A stretch of DNA of 64,000 nucleotides from Chitinophagaceae bacterium IBVUCB1. GTDB taxonomy: Bacteria > Bacteroidota > Bacteroidia > Chitinophagales > Chitinophagaceae. The notes beneath the pieces are model-generated. The model was given only the letters and a program-made list of their open reading frames with translations. It had not been told where the DNA came from and did not search any database. Numbering within the stretch: position 1 is the first letter of the stretch; the number at the start of each line of letters is the position of its first letter. This document shows positions 27,066 to 35,587 of the stretch, piece by piece. A program made the translations under genes and the position numbers. The stretch covers positions 136,057 to 200,056 of the forward strand of contig NFUW01000001.1 of NCBI GenBank assembly GCA_002127285.1. Direction: 5' to 3'.

Positions 27066-28907
27066 ATGTCTGACGCGATACGCCACGAATGTGGATTGGC
27101 TTATGTTCGCCTGCTGAAGCCACTGGCATATTACCACCGCAAATACGGTACAGCATTTTACGGCCTCAACAAACTATACCTGCTGATGGAAAAGCAGCAC
27201 AACCGCGGGCAAGACGGCGCGGGTATAGCTACCGTTAAACTGAATACCGAAGCGGGGCACCAGTTTATGCACCGCCTGCGCATTAGTGGCGGGCAGGCTA
27301 TATCGCAGATATTCCAGAATGTGCAGCACGAGGTGGCCGAACTGGAAAAAATGTACCCTGAAATACGCCAATACCCCGGCTTGCTGAAAGGCTACCTGCG
27401 TTTTATGGGCGAGGTATTACTGGGGCATCTTCGCTACGGTACGCAGGGCAAAAACAATGTAGAATTTTGCCACCCTTTCCATAAACCAGACATCAACCCT
27501 ACGCGCAATCTGGCTATGGCAGGCAATTTCAATCTGGTGAATACAGATGAATTGTTTGACATGCTGAACGCGCACCCAAATAGTACCATCCGCGAGAGCG
27601 ATTTGGGCGCCATGATAGAAACCGTACACTACTATCTATGCATGGCTGATGAAACAGACCCGCAAAACCTGAACCTTGAGGGGGTATTAAAGCAAGCAGC
27701 TTCACATTTCGATGGTGGCTTTGTATGCAGCGGGCTGGTGGGCAATGGCGATAGCTTTGTGCTGCGCGATGCCAATGGCATACGCCCTGCCTATTTCTAC
27801 AAAACGGACGAGATAGTAGTCGTAGCATCAGAACGTCCCGCCATCATGACGGCGTTCAATACACAACCCGACGAGGTGCAGGAATTGAAACCCGGCCATG
27901 CCATTATTGTAAAAGCCAATGGCGAATTCAGCAACCCACGCATACTGCCCGAAAAAGAATTGAAAGCCTGTAGCTTCGAGCGTATCTACTTCAGTCGTGG
28001 TAGCGATATGGAGATATATAAGGAACGCAAACAGCTGGGGCGCAATCTGGCAGAGAAAGTATTGCAGGCTGTAGATTATAAACTGAAAAACACGATTGTT
28101 TCTTTCATACCCAACACGGCCGAAACAGCGTTTTACGGTTTGATAAAAGGGCTGGAGCAGTTTCTGAATAAAATAAAAATAGAACGCATCACATCGGGCA
28201 AGCTGAACAATGAAGAGATAGAAGAGATGATAGGCCGCCGTGTGCGCATCGAAAAGATTGCTATCAAAGACGTGAAGATGCGCACTTTCATTACCGAAGA
28301 TGCAAGCCGCAATGAAATGGTGCAACACGTGTATGATATTACCTATGGCACTGTAGAGCGTGGCGTAGATACATTGGTGGTGATAGACGACTCGATAGTG
28401 CGTGGTACTACCCTGCGCGAGAGTATCATCAAGATGCTGGACAGGTTAGGACCTAAGCGCATCATCATCGTATCATCCGCACCACAAATACGCTACCCCG
28501 ATTGCTATGGCATAGACATGAGCCGCATGGGCGATTTCATTGCCTTTCAGGCAGCGGTTGAGTTGTTGAAGCAAAACGGCAAAGCTGCATTGCTCGACGA
28601 AACCTATGATAAGTGTAAAGCAGCAGACGAAGCAGGTACGCTGAAAGAGCAGAACTTTGTGAAAGCTATATACGATGCTTATACACCTGATGAAATAAGC
28701 TCGCAGATAGCTAAGATGCTACGCCCCGATGATGTAACAGCAGAGGTAGATATCATTTATCAGTCTATTGAAGGATTGTACGATGCCTGCCCTAACAACC
28801 ACGGCGACTGGTATTTTACGGGCAACTACCCCACTGCAGGTGGCAACAAAGTAGCCAACAAAGCCTTTATGAACTATATGGAACGTAAAGAAGGCAGGGG
28901 TTATTAA
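27066..28907 (+). CDS. purF: Amidophosphoribosyltransferase, long Bacteroidota form
   Basis: 613 residues, longer than the roughly 460-510 of classical PurF. Catalyses the first step of purine synthesis: PRPP + glutamine to phosphoribosylamine. The N-terminal nucleophile is Cys9 (HECGLAY) after a short propeptide, followed by NRGQDGAGIA, HLRYGTQG and GNFNLVN of the Ntn glutaminase domain. The phosphoribosyltransferase motif is TLVVIDDSIVRGTT. Extra length lies in the N-terminal glutaminase domain (an insert around residues 14-35 and further helices) and at the C-terminus (about 560-613). No sign of damage. A factor-independent terminator follows. Confidence 0.95.
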   Translation: MSDAIRHECGLAYVRLLKPLAYYHRKYGTAFYGLNKLYLLMEKQHNRGQDGAGIATVKLNTEAGHQFMHRLRISGGQAISQIFQNVQHEVAELEKMYPEIRQYPGLLKGYLRFMGEVLLGHLRYGTQGKNNVEFCHPFHKPDINPTRNLAMAGNFNLVNTDELFDMLNAHPNSTIRESDLGAMIETVHYYLCMADETDPQNLNLEGVLKQAASHFDGGFVCSGLVGNGDSFVLRDANGIRPAYFYKTDEIVVVASERPAIMTAFNTQPDEVQELKPGHAIIVKANGEFSNPRILPEKELKACSFERIYFSRGSDMEIYKERKQLGRNLAEKVLQAVDYKLKNTIVSFIPNTAETAFYGLIKGLEQFLNKIKIERITSGKLNNEEIEEMIGRRVRIEKIAIKDVKMRTFITEDASRNEMVQHVYDITYGTVERGVDTLVVIDDSIVRGTTLRESIIKMLDRLGPKRIIIVSSAPQIRYPDCYGIDMSRMGDFIAFQAAVELLKQNGKAALLDETYDKCKAADEAGTLKEQNFVKAIYDAYTPDEISSQIAKMLRPDDVTAEVDIIYQSIEGLYDACPNNHGDWYFTGNYPTAGGNKVANKAFMNYMERKEGRGY

Positions 28908-28989
28908 ACCCTGTTGTTACTGATTTATAAGTACTTATTACCTGTTGGGTAAAAATTAATTTGCAGAAATTAGATAATTACATAGTTTC

Positions 28990-29024
28990 GGTGCCTTAAA
29001 AGAAAATAAGGCACCTTATTTTTT
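28990..29024 (+). terminator. Terminator of purF
   Basis: ggtgcctta / taaggcacc, 9-bp stem with A-rich loop, followed by ttattttttat. Confidence 0.88.
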
Positions 29025-29166
29025 ATGTGAAAATGAACTGTTGCTGAGGCCTAAATCAATATTGCAACGATGTAAAAAAATAAGACAACCAAATAGGTTG
29101 TTTGGTGTTGTATTGTTCTGAATGGCATTGAATTGATAACCCTTTAATAAATAAGTGTAAGAAGAG
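29025..29166. other. Intergenic stretch before the orphan sorting domain
   Basis: No gene seen. It contains a weak palindrome acaacc-aaata-ggttgt (29086-29102) and stops in all frames leading into the next reading frame. It may be decayed coding sequence. Confidence 0.4.
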
Positions 29167-29364
29167 ATGATAAACATCAAAAACAAAGAACAGGAAGTAT
29201 GCTCGCTGATGGTGGTTGATATGAACGGTCGCGTGTGCTACGAAACGCACATGGAACCGCAAGACAACCTGACGCTCGATTTACGTTCGCTGTTATCCGG
29301 CATATACACCCTTATATTTGAAACCACTACTACCAGCTTTACACAACAGATAGTGAAGTATTGA
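29167..29364 (+). CDS. Orphan T9SS type A sorting domain (possible remnant)
   Basis: 65 residues. The pattern SLMVVDMNGRVCYETHM, then LTLDLRSLLSGIYTLIFETT and the final FTQQIVKY is the second half of a T9SS sorting domain (GxxV, L..G.Y.., terminal basic motif). The usual opening YPNP segment, signal peptide and passenger are absent, and in-frame stops precede the ATG. An AGAAGAG purine run upstream could act as a ribosome site. Most likely the 3' end of a lost secreted-protein gene, but a translated small protein cannot be excluded. Confidence 0.6.
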   Translation: MINIKNKEQEVCSLMVVDMNGRVCYETHMEPQDNLTLDLRSLLSGIYTLIFETTTTSFTQQIVKY

Positions 29365-29391
29365 TTATGCATTTTTACACAACGATATATA

Positions 29392-29426
29392 AATAACAAA
29401 GCCGCTCATCGAGCGGCTTTGTTATT
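29392..29426. terminator. Bidirectional terminator
   Basis: aataacaaagccgctc / gagcggctttgttatt, perfect 16-bp stem with 3-nt loop, between the orphan sorting domain (+) and the M1-Omp85 gene (-). Confidence 0.9.
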
Positions 29427-29440
29427 ATCAATCAATTGTA

Positions 29441-32400
29441 TCAAAACGTCCTGTTCACACCCACCAAATACCTGAACGCAGTATAGTCGGGATTGGCAGC
29501 AGGCGGGCGGTTCAGGAATAACGGCATATCAAAGCGCAGTGTCAATGGCTTGGCTTTATCAAACCAGCCCCATTTCTTTATTGTCAATGCAAAGCCCACA
29601 CCCGCATCTACCCGTATATCGCTCCAGATGGTTGTTGGTGCAGTTATCCAGTATTGCGCTACAGTAGCGTTGCTCAATTCTATCGCACCTGCATCTGCAA
29701 ATACATACGCATCAAGGTGCAGGTAATCTCTTAAATACCTCGGTCTGAATTTGATGTACTCATCAAAATCTACCTCTGCACTGGCAGATGCACCGCTGCG
29801 TCCTTTGTAGCCTATCAGTATATTACCATTGCGCTCATCTGCTATCAGGTAGCCCGCATAGCCACGCAGGTTCAGCCCGCCACCCATCTGGAAACGGTTT
29901 GTTTCAAACTGCGACAGGTCGCTCCAGCCATCGGGCACAAAGCCTAATGTGCGGGTATATTTATTATCCATCAGTTCTTCGGGGTTGGCACCTGCCAGCC
30001 ACAAAGCACTTTCATACGGTATATTATTGCCTGTGCCGTATCTGCCAAACAGGCGTGTGCGTATTTCCAGCTTGCCCAGCCTGTTATAGTTCACAGCTTC
30101 CAGTTGCGCATACGCATAGTCAAATGCATTGGCATTATTACCCGTCAGGAAGGGTGCACGTGCATGCAGTCTGTAGTTGCCCCTGCCACGCTTATATACA
30201 TAGCTATGTGCCCAAGATGCATTGAGCGATGAGTTAGGCAATCCGCGCCCGCTGCTCCATTCATTTTTATATAGCAGGTAATCTCTGTCGTAGCTCAGGG
30301 CACGCCACATGGTTTGTCCGTAGAGCGATAACGTATTATTGCCATTCACCAACCAGTTGCCACCAACACGATGATACCACAAGCCATCAAGGAAACGGCT
30401 GTTTATCTGCGATTGCAATTTGGGCATCCATCTGTTGATGGGTGATGTATGATTGAATGTATAGTTGATTGGCACATACCTGTCATACCATCCCTCGCTC
30501 TCAAAAGCCTGATAATCGTAATGCTGCAATACATGGGTGTTAAACCATATCGAGGCATCTACTTTGTGCATAGTGTACAGATAATCGCCCTCAAAATGTA
30601 CACCTGCTTTTATGCCATCTACCACGTTGTACCACAAATCGGGGCGTATATACATACGCTTATGCCTTCTGTCCCAAGGTGCAGATACACCACCATCCAA
30701 TTTTACAGCAATAGCTTTGGGTGATAGCGGCATGTGGCGAGATTTGTAGTTATCCAACACATACACATCTGCCAATCGGTGTGTAGTATCTATCTGCACA
30801 TTGCGTATGCCACTCGGCACTTCTATAAGCGCGGTATATTCACTATTCAGTTTGCCCCATCCATACCACTTGGGCAGCACGCTTGCCTCTGTTTCTTTTA
30901 CAAACCATGTATTGGGTATATGAAAGCTGCGCTTGGCACCGCCGCGGGATGTTACGGTAAAATCGAGCGGCATCTGCATCTGCCCCCTGCGGCGGAATGT
31001 GATGGCAAATGTATCGTTGTCTTTTTTGCGTATGCCCTCTATACTATAGTCTATCGCTTTGGTTGTTTCCATCCACTGGTCGAAGAACCAGTTGAGGTCT
31101 ACTTTTGTAAACTGTATGATGGAATTGCGGAAGTCTTCAAAATACGGATGCGCGAAACGCCATTGGTGAAAATAGTTTTGTAATGCTGCTTTAAACAATG
31201 AATCGCCGAGTGTGTATTGCAGGTTATACAGCATGGTAGCTGTTTTGTAATACACCCCACGATAGCCACCCTCGTGCCCTACTGCATTGTTAAAGTCATT
31301 ACTATGGGTATTCAATGGCAGTTCATCTTTATTCAGCGCGTCAAACAGATAAGCATTATATACACGCTTATCTACCACTATCTCCGGCTCGTGAAACATA
31401 CGCCTGTACCAGTTGCGTGGCTTGCTCTCTACTAACGTATCGCCATCAATACGGCGCAGTCCCCATGCGGTGAGGAATTGTGTAAAGCCCTCATCCAACG
31501 CTGCGCGGTAGGTTTCATTATTGCCCACTTGCCCGTAAAACCAATTGTGTGCTATCTCGTGCACCAGCAAGCCACGATAGCCGGGGTCGCTGCCGCCGTC
31601 CAGCGTCAGCATAGGATATTCCATACCATCGGCAGCATCAGCCGCTACCATTTTGGGGTATTGGTACATGCCTATGTCTTCAGAAAAAGTGCGTATGATT
31701 TTAGAAACATAATCTGCCGCGTTCTGCCATCCGCTGGCATGTGGTTCTTGCGCTATGGCTACACACTCTACACCATTCCACGTAGTAGTACCAATGCGGT
31801 AGCTGGGGTCTGCGGTAAAAGCAAAATCGTGCACGTTATTGGCTTTGTATCGCCATACTTTGCGCTCGCCTTTTTTATAAGGTATTATCTCGCTTGGTTT
31901 TTCATTCCACGGTTTTTTTGCAAAGTTTTTCAGGTCTATTTTCTCACGCAAGTCATCGGGCAATGCTTCTTTCCTGTTTTGCAATACACCCGTTGCTTCT
32001 ACTATATAATTAGATGCAAAATCGAGCGACACATCATAAGAACCGAAGTCTGCATAAAATTCTTTGTTCAGGTGCTGATAAGTGTCCCAGCCAAACTTAC
32101 GGTCGTAAACACATATTTTAGGAAACCATTGTACACCATTATAATGCTTGAAGCCCCATGCATCATACATCTTCATACGGCGTCGAGTAGCCCCGTTATC
32201 AAAATACGTTTTGAAACTCATGGAAAATGTAACCTTGCTATTGGGGTACAGTGGCTTTGGCAGGTACACTTTCAGGATGGTATTATCCAGTTCCGTTTTT
32301 ACCTCTTTGCCATCTACCATCAAATCTTCGATGGTAGTACCCAGCCCCTTGCGTTCATACCTACCCATGCGCACTTTGGTATTCACCGCTTTTTCAAGCG

Positions 32401-32692
32401 AGTGCAGGTAAGAACCTTTTACAAACGCATTCTGCCATAGGTGGAAGTACACATAATACAGCGTATCGGGCGAGTTGTTCCAATAATCAAGCGTCTCGTC
32501 TGCACTGATGATGTTGGTTTCTTCATCAATCTTTGCATCTATTTTATAATGCACATCCTGCTGCCAATAGGCTGCATCTGGTTGGCGGTTCTTCCAGTAG
32601 AGCGGATTGCTCTTACTTCTGTACTCACCCTCTTGTGCAAACACGGTAGTTGCCAATACAATACCCATCAAAGCAGATAATACTAATCTCAT
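29441..32692 (-). CDS. M1 zinc metallopeptidase fused to an Omp85-type outer-membrane barrel
   Basis: 1083 residues. Signal peptide (ending VFAQ), then a gluzincin M1 aminopeptidase region: the exopeptidase-like motif DGMEYPMLT (near 355) and the zinc site HEIAHNWFYG with the third ligand Glu in ALDEGFTQF (about 376-405). After roughly residue 650 the sequence changes to alternating aromatic/polar barrel strands. Near the C-terminus it carries the Omp85 landmarks GLNLRGYAGY (the LRGY motif, near 943), YVFADAGAI (F.DAG), DAGVGFAL and PLTLRFDMPLF, ending in Phe. No POTRA domain is visible. This looks like a one-protein surface display of a peptidase by its own barrel (type Vd-like logic). M1 family secure; fusion strongly supported. 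Confidence 0.9.
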   Translation of the reverse strand: MRLVLSALMGIVLATTVFAQEGEYRSKSNPLYWKNRQPDAAYWQQDVHYKIDAKIDEETNIISADETLDYWNNSPDTLYYVYFHLWQNAFVKGSYLHSLEKAVNTKVRMGRYERKGLGTTIEDLMVDGKEVKTELDNTILKVYLPKPLYPNSKVTFSMSFKTYFDNGATRRRMKMYDAWGFKHYNGVQWFPKICVYDRKFGWDTYQHLNKEFYADFGSYDVSLDFASNYIVEATGVLQNRKEALPDDLREKIDLKNFAKKPWNEKPSEIIPYKKGERKVWRYKANNVHDFAFTADPSYRIGTTTWNGVECVAIAQEPHASGWQNAADYVSKIIRTFSEDIGMYQYPKMVAADAADGMEYPMLTLDGGSDPGYRGLLVHEIAHNWFYGQVGNNETYRAALDEGFTQFLTAWGLRRIDGDTLVESKPRNWYRRMFHEPEIVVDKRVYNAYLFDALNKDELPLNTHSNDFNNAVGHEGGYRGVYYKTATMLYNLQYTLGDSLFKAALQNYFHQWRFAHPYFEDFRNSIIQFTKVDLNWFFDQWMETTKAIDYSIEGIRKKDNDTFAITFRRRGQMQMPLDFTVTSRGGAKRSFHIPNTWFVKETEASVLPKWYGWGKLNSEYTALIEVPSGIRNVQIDTTHRLADVYVLDNYKSRHMPLSPKAIAVKLDGGVSAPWDRRHKRMYIRPDLWYNVVDGIKAGVHFEGDYLYTMHKVDASIWFNTHVLQHYDYQAFESEGWYDRYVPINYTFNHTSPINRWMPKLQSQINSRFLDGLWYHRVGGNWLVNGNNTLSLYGQTMWRALSYDRDYLLYKNEWSSGRGLPNSSLNASWAHSYVYKRGRGNYRLHARAPFLTGNNANAFDYAYAQLEAVNYNRLGKLEIRTRLFGRYGTGNNIPYESALWLAGANPEELMDNKYTRTLGFVPDGWSDLSQFETNRFQMGGGLNLRGYAGYLIADERNGNILIGYKGRSGASASAEVDFDEYIKFRPRYLRDYLHLDAYVFADAGAIELSNATVAQYWITAPTTIWSDIRVDAGVGFALTIKKWGWFDKAKPLTLRFDMPLFLNRPPAANPDYTAFRYLVGVNRTF

Positions 32693-32836
32693 ACAATGCT
32701 ATATATAAAAACAGGCTTCAAAATACGAAAGAGAAACAAAGCAGAAGGGGGGAAGTTTGCAACAAACGGGGAAATAAAATCTTTAATTTAAGATAATATT
32801 TACATTCAAATTACCGTTTATTCAACAATTTTAGTA
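32693..32836. other. AT-rich region upstream of the M1-Omp85 gene
   Basis: No gene recognised. AT-rich upstream sequence of the peptidase gene leading into the candidate small transcript. A good minus-strand TAnnTTTG box for the peptidase was not found. Confidence 0.4.
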
Positions 32837-32955
32837 TATTTTTGTACCTGTGGGTGGATAATTGTGAGTTTGAGTATGTTGCAGCCCCTGTATTACTTGC
32901 ACCGTACCATTAAACAGCCTTATTGGATTTACCGCTTCTGGGCGGTTTTTCTTTT
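32837..32955 (+). ncRNA. Candidate small RNA with own promoter box and terminator
   Basis: A -7 box TATTTTTG (32837-32844) is followed about 90 nt later by a plus-strand terminator accgc-ttctgg-gcggt (32931-32946) and TTTTTCTTTTT. No annotated plus-strand gene is present here: the peptidase is divergent and the next gene converges. A 43-codon open frame from ATG 32876 runs through the terminator, so it is unlikely to be the product. No known RNA family recognised. The -33 box is poor (TTTA at a 16-nt spacing). Confidence 0.4.
32931..32955 (+). terminator. Plus-strand rho-independent terminator without an annotated upstream gene
   Basis: accgc / gcggt stem (5 bp, 6-nt loop) followed by TTTTTCTTTTT. 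It ends at the stop codon of the convergent gene at 32955-33620. Orientation is plus only. Confidence 0.65.
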
Positions 32956-33620
32956 TATAGCCTGCCTATCATTGCACCACCTTCCAAAAAATCTTCTTGC
33001 ATGCCGGTATATAGACTAAAGCCTGCTTCTTTCAGCTTGCCATCTATCAAGGCTTGATTTTGATAACTGTACACATGCAGGTAGCCGTATTTGCAAATGT
33101 AGAATACCCAATCGGCACCTGTTGCGGCAAAATGTATATATGGCAGTAATGCATTGCAACGCCCCAACCAGAATATAGTTTTCAATACCCGTTTCAATTC
33201 TACACCCGTTGCCGTGATGGCATCGGTACAATTCATATTCACACCTATGCTTTGTAAGTATTTCAACTCTGCCGCTACGGGTGGGTAGGCATTTTGCTGT
33301 TGCAGCCACGGGGTTTTGTATAATGCGATAAAAGAAAGTGCCTGCCAACCCATCAGGTCTGCAAGCAGAAATACTTTGTCTGATAGTAGCTGCACATAAT
33401 CGTAGATATTATCTGCTTCTAATTTATATACCTGTTCGCCTATCAGTGAGTGGGGGTAAGTTATAGTTACATCATCAGTTAACTGGCGAAAGTCAGCCAG
33501 TTCGTCTTCATCCGTATCTTCCTGCATTTCCTCATACTCTGCCTGCTGCCAATCGAGCATATACTTTGCAAGCGCAGGGCAATGCAGCAACACATCTGTT
33601 CTCGGGTTAAGTTGTATCAT
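32955..33620 (-). CDS. Conserved-looking protein of unknown function
   Basis: 221 residues, no signal peptide or membrane helix, acidic in its first quarter (EEMQEDTDEDELADF). I do not recognise a family. Aromatic-rich middle and end segments (YDYVQLLSDKVFLLADLMGW; DWVFYICKYGYLHVYSYQNQ) suggest a folded globular protein. It follows the ECF sigma factor and its anti-sigma partner on the same strand with a 33-nt gap, so it may belong to that operon. ATG at 33620. Confidence 0.7.
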   Translation of the reverse strand: MIQLNPRTDVLLHCPALAKYMLDWQQAEYEEMQEDTDEDELADFRQLTDDVTITYPHSLIGEQVYKLEADNIYDYVQLLSDKVFLLADLMGWQALSFIALYKTPWLQQQNAYPPVAAELKYLQSIGVNMNCTDAITATGVELKRVLKTIFWLGRCNALLPYIHFAATGADWVFYICKYGYLHVYSYQNQALIDGKLKEAGFSLYTGMQEDFLEGGAMIGRL

Positions 33621-33653
33621 TGGTTTGTAACTATATAGGAAGACTGGAAAGAT

Positions 33654-34838
33654 CTACTCTTCCCAACCCAATTCTTTCAACATACGTTTTGCTTCACGTT
33701 TACGCGGACCGCCTTCGTTTACTATACTGATGAGTATATCTTTTGCCTTGTATCGGTTGCCCATTGCCAGATAACACTTGGCAGCACCAATAGCAGCTTC
33801 CTGTCGCTTGCCTTTGTTTGATGCGCCACGCATTTCCTGCGTGTACAGGTTCAGTGCATCGCCGTGCCTGCCTGCCTGATACAGCTTATCTGCCTGATCT
33901 GTTTTGCTGATGGCTTCTTCTTTGTCCTTACTACGTGCCGCGTTTGCTACATCTTCCGTATTGCTTTCGTAGGCATTACCTACAGATGGTGCAACCGTTC
34001 TGCTTGGCATTTTTTCCAGTTCGCTATTAGCACGCTCATCCTGCGGTTTTTGTTTTTGCTCTTCTGCATACTGGTTTTTGGCAGATGTAGCATACTTATC
34101 GGGGTTATCGTTTTTAATAGCCCCCATCACTTGTTGCGTAGCTTTTTTGGTGGCAGCGTTTTCTATTTTCTCGCCCAGCCGTTTCAGCATACTCGGCTTT
34201 TCCTTTTCTTTAGATGCATCTGCCATCGCCACTACTCCGCCTTTTTGCGCTACGCCGTTTGGCAATACCGCTTTATCTGCCTGCATATCAGCAGCCACCA
34301 TACTCTCTGCCGTTTGCATATCTTCTACTATCGCCGCTACGGTTTCTTGCGGTGCGGCAGCTATCTCAGGTGCAGATTGTGTGGGTGCAGGCATCTCCTG
34401 CGCTATGGGCGCGTGTTGCAGTCTGGCATCTTCACTTAGTCTGTAGTACCATATAGCTGCCAGTGCCAGTAGTATGGTAGCCGCAATAGATGTAACCCTG
34501 AATGCGAAGTAGCTCCTGATGCGTTTTGTACGCACCATGGCAGGGGCGGGCTTCGGCGTTTTTTTACCTGTATTGTTGTTTGTTTGCATTGTTATGTTTG
34601 TAGCTAGCATATGGGCTTTCAGAAAGTCAGCATTTATCTCGCTCATTGTGGCAGTTCCTTTTCCATTCTCTGCCAGCAATCCGTCCACGGCATCCTTGCA
34701 CATAGGGCAGCTATTCAGGTGCAGTTCTACGGCATGGGCTTCTTCGCCCGTCATACTACCGTCCACATAGGCTGTCAATTGCTTTTTGGTAAGGCAACTG
34801 CTCTGGTCAAATATATGTTTCAACTGCTCCCTGCTCAT
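33654..34838 (-). CDS. Anti-sigma factor with zinc-finger (zf-HC2) and C-terminal TPR-like region
   Basis: 394 residues. N-terminal zf-HC2-type anti-sigma domain (YVDGSMTGEEAHAVELHLNSCPMC; H...C..C pattern, residues about 25-50). One membrane helix (about 112-134, TSIAATILLALAAIWYY), then a long Ala/Gln/Glu-rich low-complexity segment. The end is a TPR-like C-terminus (ADKLYQAGRHGDALNLYTQEM...AAIGAAKCYLAMGNRYKAKDILISIV). The zinc domain should hold the sigma factor at the membrane; the periplasmic TPR part probably senses a partner. The start overlaps the sigma gene stop (ATGA, 34835-34838), so translation is coupled. Confidence 0.88.
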   Translation of the reverse strand: MSREQLKHIFDQSSCLTKKQLTAYVDGSMTGEEAHAVELHLNSCPMCKDAVDGLLAENGKGTATMSEINADFLKAHMLATNITMQTNNNTGKKTPKPAPAMVRTKRIRSYFAFRVTSIAATILLALAAIWYYRLSEDARLQHAPIAQEMPAPTQSAPEIAAAPQETVAAIVEDMQTAESMVAADMQADKAVLPNGVAQKGGVVAMADASKEKEKPSMLKRLGEKIENAATKKATQQVMGAIKNDNPDKYATSAKNQYAEEQKQKPQDERANSELEKMPSRTVAPSVGNAYESNTEDVANAARSKDKEEAISKTDQADKLYQAGRHGDALNLYTQEMRGASNKGKRQEAAIGAAKCYLAMGNRYKAKDILISIVNEGGPRKREAKRMLKELGWEE

Positions 34839-35404
34839 GTGCTCACTTTTCTTTTTGCTTCCAGTTTCAGTTTCAGGTTACGCTTGCCGTTTTGTATAGC
34901 GCTCTTTACTTGCAGCATGGTATAGCCCGTGCGCTGTGCAATATCGGCATAGCTCATTTTCTCAAGATAAAACATCCTGATGCATACTTGTTGCTCTGCT
35001 GCCAGTTCGGTTATACATAGCTCCAAATCATCCAGCAACTGTTCCTGCTCTATTTTATGATGCCATCCGTCGTCAAATTCCATATCCGCCTCGCTATCTA
35101 TTTCGCCACTCACTTCATGCACTGTTTTGCGTAGCTGCATAAAGCAGTGGTTCTTGCTTACCTGATACAGCCATGGTTTGAAGCTATCTATCTTAAATCG
35201 TTTCAGGTCTTCCAGCAGCTTGATGAATATTTGCTGCATGGCATCTTTGGCGGTGTCTGCATCTTTCAGGTATTTGAGGCATATACCATATACAAGGTGT
35301 CCATACCGCTCGAAGAGGGTGGTAAATGCCGCCTGCTCGCTACGCTGCGCATAGCGAAACACAAGCTCCTCGTCCGATAATTTTTTATAATCCCCCTGCG
35401 GCAA
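34835..35404 (-). CDS. ECF-type RNA polymerase sigma factor
   Basis: 189 residues. Region 2 (DEELVFRYAQRSEQAAFTTLFERYGHLVYGICLKYLKD...DAMQQIFIKLLEDL) and region 4 (LEKMSYADIAQRTGYTMLQVKSAIQNGKRNLKLKL, helix-turn-helix) are both complete and joined by a short linker. It directs RNA polymerase to a specific regulon. Its 3' end overlaps the anti-sigma start by 4 nt. A clean TAnnTTTG box upstream was not seen, so it may be autoregulated or use another promoter. The stimulus is unknown. Confidence 0.93.
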   Translation of the reverse strand: MPQGDYKKLSDEELVFRYAQRSEQAAFTTLFERYGHLVYGICLKYLKDADTAKDAMQQIFIKLLEDLKRFKIDSFKPWLYQVSKNHCFMQLRKTVHEVSGEIDSEADMEFDDGWHHKIEQEQLLDDLELCITELAAEQQVCIRMFYLEKMSYADIAQRTGYTMLQVKSAIQNGKRNLKLKLEAKRKVST

Positions 35405-35546
35405 TGCGGTTGCTGTTGTTTGATTAGCTGCTTATAAAAATAGGTAAATAGCACGTAAGAATTACCGCCTCTACACATTGCAAAAAAGCTAATAAACAAT
35501 CTGTCTGCATGGGGTTTTAAACCTATGTTTTTCAACCCCAAACTGC

Positions 35547-35554
35547 TATCTTTG
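35547..35554 (+). promoter_or_regulatory. -7 box of the pyrophosphatase gene
   Basis: TATCTTTG. It lies after an in-frame upstream ATG (35525) and 33 nt before ATG 35588, so 35588 is the start. Confidence 0.55.
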
Positions 35555-35587
35555 CCCCACTTTAATTACAACATACATAGTTTTAAT

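Noticed and set aside
31478-32440. A long plus-strand reading frame antisense to the M1-Omp85 gene (about 320 codons)
   Set aside because: It lies wholly within a strongly supported coding gene on the other strand, has no recognisable domain, and its Cys/His/Tyr-rich composition is typical of antisense frames.
32876-33007. A 43-codon ORF overlapping the candidate small RNA
   Set aside because: It runs through the terminator and into the convergent gene; chance frame.
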